Below, piece by piece: positions 30,128 through 39,600 of a stretch of DNA of 64,000 nucleotides. The stretch is from Mesostigma viride (taxonomy: Eukaryota; Streptophyta; Mesostigmatophyceae; Mesostigmatales; Mesostigmataceae), in assembly GCA_009746045.1 (NCBI GenBank), contig RPFO01000050.1, positions 1,566,493-1,630,492 of the forward strand, in the 5' to 3' direction. The number at the start of each line of letters is the position of its first letter. Position 1 is the first letter of the stretch. The translations under genes were made by a program, and so were the position numbers. Under the pieces are notes generated by a model. The model did not search any database. It was not told where the DNA came from and was given only the letters and a program-made list of their open reading frames with translations.

Positions 30128-32656
30128 CTACTTCTTGCATTCCAGAGGCGGCCTGTTCGCGGCCCTCATCATGTTCGGCTGGTTGTGGAAGGACTTGAGG
30201 AACTCGCAGTCTATGGAGGCGTCCCGCAAGATGGCCAGCAGTCGCTCCAGGTCCGGGTTCGACCCTCTGGCCTTCGCGTCCTGGTACACGAGCTTGTCCA
30301 CCGACGGGGTGCCGCCCTGCCCGCCGCCCGTCAGCACTCCCATCTGGATCTCCGCGATGCGTTTGTACAATTGGAGGGCGGCCCTCACGTTCGGCGCGAG
30401 ACTCCTCTTCCTGAGGTCCTTGGACACGTTGTCCAGTTTCAGCTGCACCATCTGTCGCATCATCTGGACCTTGTCCGCCGGTATCTTGTCGAGGACCTGG
30501 CGACTGGACGAGGAGGACCCGGGAGGCACGGCGAAGTACCGGTGCACGCGGACCTTCCACTCCGCTTTCGGCAGCGCCTTGTGAGAGCAGTGCCGCACCG
30601 CCCTAGCTATGGCCTGCTTCTCCGAGTTGGCGTTCACGAGGGGCTCCATGATGTGCACGTCGGTCACCGCCTTGAGGTCGAGGCCTTCGTTGTACCTCCT
30701 CCGGGCCAGCACGATCTGGAGGAGCTCCCCGCGCTTGTTCGCGTCCGAGTTGAACACCTCTCGGAAGGCCTTGAGCTGCCCCTCGGTCGTTTCGCCGTCC
30801 AGGACCGCGAAACGTTTCCGAGGAGGCAACGGACCGCCCGGGGTGAAGCGCGAGTACCCGATGGCGGACAGCACCTTTGCCAGGTCCGCGATCCCGTGGA
30901 CGTTGAAGTAGGAGTACACGTAGTGCTTGCCCCCTTTGAGGAAGATCTCCACCATTTTCTGGAACTTGGGGGAGAGAACGGGCAGTTGCCTCAGTAGCTG
31001 GTTGGAGGGCACGCTTCTGAGGGGCACGCAATTGGCTATCTTCCTGGCCTCCGCGTACCAGTATCGCTCCCTGTCCTTCGCGGGGATGTCGCGTCTGCTT
31101 TCCTTGAACCGCGCCTTGTACAGCTCGAACTGCTTGGCGCTCATCGGGACATCGTACTCCTCCATGGACGCGATCTCCGGGAAGGAGTTGGTGTCCCCGG
31201 TGTAGTCGACGAATGAAATCATGCCCCGGACCCGGTCGGGCGTGATGTTCGCCATGGTAAACACGGGGAAGTTGACGGGGCGTATCATGTTGACGAGCCA
31301 CAGGATCTCCGCCACGGAATCGCCGGGGGTCGCCGTGAGGATGACCATGAAGAGGTTCTGGGAGGTGTCGGTGTTCTGCGTGGCCAGGAACTCCTTCAGC
31401 GCCCGGTGGTCCTCTTGCTGTCCAGGCAGCGGCTTGAACAGGTTCTGCACCTCGTCCATGACCAAGAGCGCGTTGTTGAGCACGCTCGTGTCGAAGTTCT
31501 TCCTGGCCTTGTGGACCCCTATGGCGTGCGATAGTTGCGTGAAGGTGACGATCTCGCGATTCCACACGCGCTTCCTGAGCTCTGCCAGCACGGTCTTTGG
31601 GTCCTTCCCTTTGAATCGAGGGTAGAGGGTCGCGCACTTCGCGATCTCCTCCAGGGAGTTGTTGGTCTTGTTCTCCTTGCTCGTGGCCAGCACGAAGTTC
31701 TTCTTGGTGTCCCAGAACGCGTCCAGTGCCCCCATGGCCGTGCAGGTCTTGCCGGACCCGGTGGAGTGCCACGCCAGGAAACCGCGCGACGGGTAGTGCG
31801 GGCTCAGAGACGCGATCTTCTTCAGGTGCAGGTTGACCACCGCCTGCTGGGGGGCCAGCTTTCTGGCTCCCATCGGCGCGTCACACCCCGCCTCGTCGGG
31901 GCGCCGCAGTTCGGGGGGCAGGAATCCCTCCACGTCTCCGTCGAAGAACCTCTTAACGAACTGCGCGTATTGGGTGTCCCTGACGGGATGCGGCCACGCC
32001 CCCGGGGTGGGCTCGACGGCAACCGTGGTGGGAGGCTTGCTGGGATCGTACAAGACCATTTGCCACTGACTGTAGTCCGGCGGCGCTTCTGGGGCTTTTT
32101 CGGGGGGCTTTTCCGCGGTCTTCTCCGGAGCAGCTGGAGCCTTTTCGGCGGGCTTTTCCGCGGTCTTCTCCGGAGCAGCTGGGGTGTCTGCTTTTTCGCT
32201 CAGGCGCACGAGCCGCTTCAGGGGGCGCTTGGGGGGCGCGTGGGCGGGCAGGTTGTCCACGTCCACCTCTTCCTCCTCGTCCGGGAATGCCGCCTTCTCG
32301 CTCTCCCTGACCAGCTGCCTGAGACGGCTTTGAATCCCCCCCTTCGGTTTTGTGGCGGTCTCGGGCTCTTTTTCGCTCAGGCGCACGAGCCGCTTCAGGG
32401 GGCGCTTGGGGGGCGCGTGGGCGGGCAGGTTGTCCACGTCCACCTCTTCCTCCTCGTCCGGGAACGCCGCCTTCTCGCTCTCCCTAACTAGCCGTTTCAG
32501 ACGTTTCTGTATACCTCCTTTAGAGCGAACGGCGTGTTTCGACCAGACGGCGGCACGGGGAGGGTGATGTCTACCTCCTCGTCTCGGCCGTACCTTGACG
32601 AGGATCGCTGTCGAGCGTGATGGACCCGTATCATCTGTGCTTCTTAATGTACTCAC
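30128..32656 (-). CDS. D6/D11-like SF2 DExH helicase
   Basis: About 842 codons. Helicase motifs are in order: Walker A WHSTGSGKT (296-304), DEVQ (401-404), TATPG (441-445), YNEGLDL (655-661) and QAIARAVRHCSH (681-692). This matches the NCLDV helicase/ATPase family of poxvirus D6/D11, used in virion transcription. The N-terminal 190 residues are low-complexity, with two copies of a 50-residue unit (GGIQ.RL..LVRESEKAAF to RLVRLSEK at 46-96 and 105-155) and an EKTAEKP run. The frame has no ATG at its start (GTG at 32656). An ATG in another frame at 32632-32634 suggests an undetected frameshift in the leader. Confidence 0.8.
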   Translation of the reverse strand: MSTLRSTDDTGPSRSTAILVKVRPRRGGRHHPPRAAVWSKHAVRSKGGIQKRLKRLVRESEKAAFPDEEEEVDVDNLPAHAPPKRPLKRLVRLSEKEPETATKPKGGIQSRLRQLVRESEKAAFPDEEEEVDVDNLPAHAPPKRPLKRLVRLSEKADTPAAPEKTAEKPAEKAPAAPEKTAEKPPEKAPEAPPDYSQWQMVLYDPSKPPTTVAVEPTPGAWPHPVRDTQYAQFVKRFFDGDVEGFLPPELRRPDEAGCDAPMGARKLAPQQAVVNLHLKKIASLSPHYPSRGFLAWHSTGSGKTCTAMGALDAFWDTKKNFVLATSKENKTNNSLEEIAKCATLYPRFKGKDPKTVLAELRKRVWNREIVTFTQLSHAIGVHKARKNFDTSVLNNALLVMDEVQNLFKPLPGQQEDHRALKEFLATQNTDTSQNLFMVILTATPGDSVAEILWLVNMIRPVNFPVFTMANITPDRVRGMISFVDYTGDTNSFPEIASMEEYDVPMSAKQFELYKARFKESRRDIPAKDRERYWYAEARKIANCVPLRSVPSNQLLRQLPVLSPKFQKMVEIFLKGGKHYVYSYFNVHGIADLAKVLSAIGYSRFTPGGPLPPRKRFAVLDGETTEGQLKAFREVFNSDANKRGELLQIVLARRRYNEGLDLKAVTDVHIMEPLVNANSEKQAIARAVRHCSHKALPKAEWKVRVHRYFAVPPGSSSSSRQVLDKIPADKVQMMRQMVQLKLDNVSKDLRKRSLAPNVRAALQLYKRIAEIQMGVLTGGGQGGTPSVDKLVYQDAKARGSNPDLERLLAILRDASIDCEFLKSFHNQPNMMRAANRPPLECKK

Positions 32657-32713
32657 AGAATAATTGTGTACGCTTAGGCCCTCCTAAAGATCCCGTCCCA
32701 TGATGCAGCAGAG

Positions 32714-33037
32714 ATGTCGGAGTGGAAGGACTTGGTCGGCGCGATCGTGAAGAAGAAATGGGACGCGGGCGTGATCCCGACCGCCGAGGTGTTCGAGGCG
32801 GGCATGACGGAGACGATGGAGCTCATGAAGCGAGCGGCGAGAGTGAAGACGTCGGATGACGTGCGCGGCTTCTTCGAATACGTCGAGGAGCAGCTGGGCC
32901 CGATCGACAGCTACGACGGGAAAACGAGAGACAAGTTGCAAGCCGCGGGGGGGCAGATTCTTCACATGGTCTGCCCCGACGTGCTCGAGGTTTGGAAGGA
33001 CCACGGGGCGTGGGCGTGTCGTCGCATCAAGGCGTAA
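32714..33037 (+). CDS. 107-aa hypothetical protein
   Basis: Starts MSEWKDLVGAIVKKKW; helical throughout (VFEAGMTETMELMKRAA) with a C-terminal VCPDVLEVWKDHGAW. Divergent from the helicase. Unrecognised but with good codon use. Confidence 0.6.
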   Translation: MSEWKDLVGAIVKKKWDAGVIPTAEVFEAGMTETMELMKRAARVKTSDDVRGFFEYVEEQLGPIDSYDGKTRDKLQAAGGQILHMVCPDVLEVWKDHGAWACRRIKA

Positions 33038-33076
33038 AGGCATGGCGCATTTATTTCTTATAATAAACTAAGAATC

Positions 33077-33669
33077 ATGGCAGGCATTGGGGGAGCGCTT
33101 AACATGCTTCGAAATGGAGTTCAAAAGGCCACAAGCTCGGTTAGATCGGCCCTACGTCCACGTACACAGGTCGCGGGCGAAGCCGCGGGGGCAGCCAAGA
33201 ATACCCCGGGCAAGGGGACGCCGACCGGATACGCGGACGACCTCGCAGACGGAGTCGCGGACTCCAAGAATTTCACGGTGATGGGGACGCCAGTTGCAAA
33301 CGCCGCAGGGCTGCGGCGAAGAAGAGCTCGTTGGCGGGGTCCCTCGCAAAGAACGTGGGGATGTCCGCCGTCAGCTTCGGCGTGTTCGCGGCGCTTGGAA
33401 ATCTGTTCGGATCCGACAGCAGCAAGGTCGGCGCGGCCCAGGACACGTGGACGGACGATTGGACGGGGACGCCGGAGGACGCGACCGCCGCGGGGCTCCC
33501 GGGGTTCGGGACCGCGAAAAAGCCGAAGGATGAGGACGGGTATTCGCCCCTTGTATCCGTAATCGTGTTCGTCGCGATCCTGGCCCTGATCCTGGCCGTC
33601 GCGTACTACCTGATGCGCCGGGCCGGCGTTGGCAGTCCCGCCCCCGCGCCCCCGCCCCCCCCCCACTGA
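33077..33669 (+). CDS. Virion-type membrane protein, frameshifted
   Basis: The N-terminal part (MAGIGGALNMLRNGVQKAT) breaks frame near 33305-33315. The next frame continues with SAVSFGVFAALGNLFGSD, an acidic linker, a membrane helix (LVSVIVFVAILALILAVAYYL) and a poly-proline end. About 195 aa if continuous. One or two helices; likely inner-membrane virion protein. Confidence 0.6.
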
Positions 33670-33698
33670 TGGCGTATTCGTATGCCCCCGTGTCGTGA

Positions 33699-36600
33699 TC
33701 AGCGCACGGGACAGGCGCCCGAGGGGCAGTCCCCGGCTAGTTTCGCCTCGTCCACGTCGACGTGCACGATGCCCGCGTAGTCCACCGGGGTCAGCTTGTT
33801 GCGGTACCTCCTCATGACATCCTCGGTGACCACCTCCTGGGGGAGGTAGCTGTACCCCAGGTCCGCTGCGTTCTTGGTGGGGTCGCACCTCAGCAGGAAG
33901 GACACGCCCACGTAGAGGTCCCAGTTCTTCTGGAACCAGTCCAGGATGGCGGGGATCTCGGTGGGATCGTACGACACCGTGCACGAGACGTTCTGGTCGC
34001 ACCAGTTGGACATGAGGTTCTTGTAGCGCTCGAGTTGCGCCACGGCGGATTCGGTGTTGACCTCCACCTCCTCGGTGGTGCCGTCCTTCCTCGTGACGGT
34101 CTTTTTGGTGAAGGGGACGCTGGCGTAGGTGACGGGGAAGGTCACCAGGACGGAATCCTGCTCGTAGGGCTTGTCCGCCACCTTGTAGCCGGCGTCCCTG
34201 AACCTCTGCACGAGGGGGTCGTGCTTGGAGTAGGTGATGTTGTTGAGGATGTACCTGCCCATGGGCTTGTGGACGCCCTCCGGGACCTCCCCCCACTCCC
34301 TGGTGCTCATGATCTTGGACAGCGTGCCGCTGGGCTTGATGCAGGTGACGTTCTTGGGCAGGGGCTTCCCGAGACTCTTGGCCATCTCGTAGGCCGCGGA
34401 GACGGCCACGTTCTTCATGCGGCGGTAGTCGTAGTCCTGCAGGTCGGACCTGGCCACGATGCCGGTGAGGCCGACGCCGCACAGGTGCAGGAACTCGTTG
34501 TTGAGATGCCACGCCTCTTGTAGGATCTCGTCCCTGAGGTCGACGAGCGTCTGGCGGTAGTTCATGCGCGCGGCCAAGACGAGCGCCCTCTCGAGGCCGG
34601 ACTTGTTGCCCTCGTGGAAGGCGGCCAGGTTGACCTCGGTCAAATTACAAAACGACTTGTTGGCGAGCAGGATCTCACTGCGCGGAAAAAAAAAAGTGCG
34701 CAAGTGGTATACAATGCCCCGACCGCGGAGGAGATCCGGTGCGGGATTGGTCAGGTGCGCCCACCATTCCGTACGCGCGAAAGAATTCGACACTCTTCAA
34801 CTGCCTCTAGAGATCGCGAAGGTGATCGCGGAGAGAGGAGAGGCGCCGTTCTTCGACAGGAGAACCGTGGGGGATGGGTTGGCGGGCATTAAACGCAAAA
34901 AAATCGATGAAAAGGTGGCAGATAAACAACGCGTGTCACGTGAGATCTTCGAAAATGACCTGGAATTGACACGAGTGGACGGTCAACTCCAATTGATCCA
35001 CAGACCACAACCCCCCCCCCCGCCGCCTGGCACCGCGGAGAGAGAGAGATGGGACGGTCTGGTTCGCGAGGCCGCAGCCAGATCAAGGACACTGATCCGT
35101 CGACAAGATGACCTCTTCGATCAGAAACAAATGAAGGAACAAGAATTGCGCAATATCATCGCACAACAGGGGCGACTAGAGCGCATCGACAACGACACTC
35201 TGTTGGCCGACCACGCGGCCAGGCTTGACAGATGGGACACGGCCAGACGGCAACACGAGGCGAGGCAGGCAGCGGTTTCAAAGCGGTGCGGCGTTCGGAC
35301 GCGGAGTGGGACGACGTGCCGCAACCGGTGCGCGTACGGGAGAGGACGTTGCGGGGTGCACTCGAGGAGGAGACCTTAAGCAGCCTGTGCGGCGTATCCC
35401 ATGTTAAAAGTGGGTGGGGCCATCATGTTCCATGCGAGCTCTTTTCGTCCTGGCCAAAGGATCCTGTCCACGATAAATAACACGAAGAAAAGGACCACAA
35501 GGGACTGGAAGATTCCTGCATTCGCAAGCGCCCAACGCACCGCCCCCTTGTCCAGCCCGCGCTTTGCCTGATACTTCTTTAACACGCCCCACGTCAACCA
35601 CGACAGCGCGGCGATGACTTGCAAAACTAGTATTCTCGTCAGCCAATTAGTGCCGAACAAAGGCAGCATATTAGGCTTGCGCCACATACTCGCCAGCCAC
35701 GCCACAAAGGCGATCACCAACACACCTTGCGCAGTGCCTAAAGAAGCCCACACACCCTTTTTCTGCCTCTGGTTCATGTCTTCCTTCCAAACCGCTCCTG
35801 AAAGCCACCCGGAGTAGAGGAGCAACTGTATTATAACACCAACCATAAAAATCTGCAGCGTATCTGGCATCGCGTATTTGATATATAAACAAGAAAGATA
35901 AAAAAAAGCATTTGTCCGGGAAAGGGAATAGAATCGGGGTTCTTTGAACGGAGTTTCTTCTATACGTGAATGCGGGAACAAGAGGCCGCTGGATGAGCGG
36001 CTTATAGGTCGTAGTGTTTACTCGTAGCTGTTTGGCTAGAGCTTTTGTGATTAGTAGATGCAATATAGTGCATGGTTGAAAAATGAATTAAATAAAATGT
36101 GCGTTCCGCGCTTGGGTTGATTATACCCGGGCGGAACGGGGCGTGAGGTGCAGTGCCCCTGAAAAGAACAACCTACGCATTATTTAATACTAGCCGTGCA
36201 GATTCGGGATATTCTACCCCCGGTCTGTACGGTTAGCGTCTTACTAGCATCCACTAAACATAAGGGTTTAATGACGTCAGTTAGCTAGGGATAAGGGAGG
36301 TTTTGCGACTAAAAGCCGCTCTGGCTGGTTTTGTCGGCCTCTTTCTTTGCTCGTTGTCGTTGCGGCGGCAGCCGCAGCTATGGGTGCTGCGGAGCAAAAT
36401 CCCAAAAGCACTGGTTGCACTGGCCACTTGGCCAGTGGTGAGACTTCCAGTTGTTAACCGGCCAGGCGTAGTTCCTCGCTCGGTTAACTAAAAGAAAAGA
36501 AAATGATTACCTCCGGTCCGCACCTTTTCCCCAGCTTGGGGTCTTTGGTGGGCCGGATGCCGTGACAGGTGCTCAACTGTCGCTTGGTCGGCCCAGTGCG

Positions 36601-39600
36601 CGAGCTGGTGCTCCGTACCTGGGGATGCTTGCACCCCGGGTTGGAGCCGGATGGCTGGCACTGGCGACCCGTGTCTCGGTCCGCGGCCTGCGGCTTTTTC
36701 TTCGGAAATTGCTGCTGGCCAGCAAACTTTGCAATTGCCTTCCGCCGAGGGGGGGTGGTTGGGGCTGGGGACGGCGATGGGAAAAGCGCCTAAGCTAGAA
36801 ATTTTTTCCCCACGCATAGAAACCTCGGGGGGAATGCGGTCTTGGCTGAACGGACTCTCGTTCAGCCAGGTGCCTGGGGCTGTGGCCTCGGGCATCCGGG
36901 CTGGCGGGGCCTGGGCTAGGTCCACGTTTTTTCTCGAAGCACCCCGGGTCTATGGGGAGACGGCCATAGCGGTACCGACTCGGGGCCCCGAGAGGGGTCA
37001 TGATAGGCTGGCCGTGCGCAATCGCAGTGCAAATGCGCTGGGCCTTTTTGGGCCTGGCCATGCATCCACAGCCGCCGGGCACACGCCTCCCGATGTGGGG
37101 GGGCTCCCGTTTTGCGGCAGGGCGGTCACTTGTGACAACGAGCAAGGTGGAGTGCGGCTTCAAGGGAAAGCCAGGGCGGGGGTGATTGGGCAACGTACTT
37201 CATGAAGGGCCTTGAACGGCGTGCCTCCGGGCATGTCAATTAGTGTCACATGTATGCTTCCACTTATTGTTTTAATGAAGATGCTGGTTTTTGTGGGAGC
37301 TACGTGGGACATGAATCGGGGTTCTTTGAACGGAGTTTCTTCTATACGTGAATGCGGGAACAAGAGGCCGCTGGATGAGCGGCTTATAGGTCGTAGTGTT
37401 TACTCGTAGCTGTTTGGCTAGAGCTTTTGTGATTAGTAGATGCAATATAGTGCATGGTTGAAAAATGAATTAAATAAAATGTGCGTTCCGCGCTTGGGTT
37501 GATTATACCCGGGCGGAACGGGGCGTGAGGTGCAGTGCCCCTGAAAAGAACAACCTACGCATTATTTAATACTAGCCGTGCAGATTCGGGATATTCTACC
37601 CCCGGTCTGTACGGTTAGCGTCTTACTAGCATCCACTAAACATAAGGGTTTAATGACGTCAGTTAGCTAGGGATAAGGGAGGTTTTGCGACTAAAAGCCG
37701 CTCTGGCTGGTTTTGTCGGCCTCTTTCTTTGCTCCCCACCCACCCACCCGTGTCTTGGTTGCCTCTAGGGCAACGTACTTCATGAAGGGCCTTGAACGGC
37801 GTGCCTCCGGGCATGTCAATTAGTGTCACATGTATGCTTCCACTTATTGTTTTAATGAAGATGCTGGTTTTTGTGGGAGCTACGTGGGACATGAATGGGA
37901 ACACAAGGGCCAGCAAGTTTAATGTGACATACCAGCAAGGATTGCAGCCTTTGCACCAGGGGGCGCGGCGGCGGGCTGCCTCGAGGTTGAACATGCCGGG
38001 CTCGGAGCCGCCGGAGTCGAGCATGATGGCGAAGATCTCCTCCAGCTGCTGGCGGGTGGGCTCCTTGGTGAAGACCAGCGAGTTGTTGGACTGCTGGCGG
38101 TGGGCGTGGGCGATCCACCAGTCCTTCTTGGCGGAGGCGAACTCGCGCCACTCGACGTCGCCGTACTCGAAGAGGGCGATCTCCGCGGACCGGCGACTGC
38201 TCAACATGGTCCCTAGGTGGTTCACGATGTCCAGGATGTCCATCTTGGTGAGCAGCTGGTCCGCGCGACGGGACATGATGTGGGAGATGGCCAGCATCGC
38301 CTTGGAGACGTTGTCGTCGCCGGAGCTCTGCGGGGGTCAAAAAAATCGGGCCAAAGTACATCATGAGGTGCACGGCTAAACTCGCGGGAACCGTCGCTGC
38401 CTGAACACGAGCGTCAAAGGGGGGCAGAGGTGTTATGTGCACGGGCGGAGGAGGCATTCGATGCGGGCCAGACCGACCCGCAAGGATTTCGACGAAAATT
38501 ACGCAGAAATGGCGAGCAATTTCTCTCCATTCCGCAAGAGCCCTTACGACTTGTTCGAGAAGTCCGTCTTTGCCCACAACAAGGCCATAGGTAGAGGGGG
38601 GCGGAACGTTTTGTTAAGGTGCCTCTGGGGAGAAGCGAAAAAGACCCCAAGGTCGTCTCAACATTTACCGACGCGTTAGATGGCAAAACCGACGCGATGT
38701 CGCACCTCCACGCGGGCAGGTTAACGTGGCGAAGACCGGAGCGGTCCGCCGAGGATGAAAGGTTCCTGACCGACCCCTCCACACACCGCCGGAGCAGATA
38801 CATCCCCTCGCTCCGGGAGCTAGCCATCAACGCCATCCCCGAGGGTCCCGAACAGGACGCGGCCTGGCACTTAGCGAGCCACGGCGATTTCCCGCGGACG
38901 AGATGTAGATGGTTGCCACTACTTCCAAGCATCTTCAAATCCTGTCACATCCTTCCGCCACTTTGCAAACGTAGACAGAACTTCCTGTTCCAACCAATCA
39001 ACTCAAAAACCACGTGCAGGATGGCAGCAGACACGCCAACTTGTATCAAAATACCAGCGTGGGACATCGCCATCATCGGGCTCTGTTTCATGTGCACCGA
39101 ATGGACGAGAGTCATGATACCGGCCATCGCCGCCGCCACGATCGCGGATTCTACAAGGACCGCACCGAAATGGGACATGGAATCGATCTAGTATAACGCA
39201 ACATAAATATTGGCGACGGATTCGAGTATCCGCCAATCAACTCACCAGCCACCCATAGCCCCTCAGACGCGTCCCAGCGGGTCTTATCTCGGTGAAGTCC
39301 AGCACGAGTCGCTCGGCGGGGTATTTGCCGGCCATGAGCTTCCCCACGGCGCGGGCCCAGGCGACGGCCGAGTCGCCCACGGATAGGGTCCATGTCTTGG
39401 TGTCGGGGTCCCAGGTCTCCTTGTTGGACTCGCGCCCCCCGACGGAGGTCCGCTGCGACCGGATGACGTCGATGTGCGGGATGCGCCTGGAGAAGCCGTT
39501 GAGCGTGCCGGTGACGGGTTTGAAGCCGACCCTGTGCAGAAAAAAAACCGCAAGTATATGTCACACTTGAACGCCATGGGATTCTTCATGAAGGACTTCA

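Larger units (their letters stand above)
34678..37932 (-). other. Reductase intron 3 (3255 bp), gene-bearing
   Basis: GTATGT donor at 37932 and a T10 tract plus CGCAG acceptor at 34678. It splits the codon directly after the catalytic Cys of the reductase. It encloses two ORFs (34714-35379 plus, 35376-35870 minus) and the composite repeat 35933-37896. Confidence 0.85.
38328..39245 (-). other. Reductase intron 2 (918 bp), gene-bearing
   Basis: GTGAGT donor at 39245 and a T7 tract plus CCCGCAG acceptor at 38328. It falls between codons (phase 0). It encloses the ORFs at 38461 (plus) and 39178 (minus). Confidence 0.85.

Noticed and set aside
30185-32491. Long plus-strand ORFs opposite the helicase
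   Set aside because: GC-driven shadows; the minus strand carries all helicase motifs.
33121-34512. 463-codon minus-strand ORF
   Set aside because: A wrong-frame shadow of reductase exon 4 that also runs across the oppositely oriented membrane gene.
35933-37732. LTR retrotransposon bounded by the 420-bp blocks
   Set aside because: The blocks lack TG...CA ends, a target duplication, a primer site and any Gag or Pol frame between them.
37659-37932. Read-through of reductase exon 3 into an apparent ubiquitin-like tail
   Set aside because: The GTATGT donor and the matching exon 4 acceptor explain the exon end; the tail lies in the duplicated intron block.
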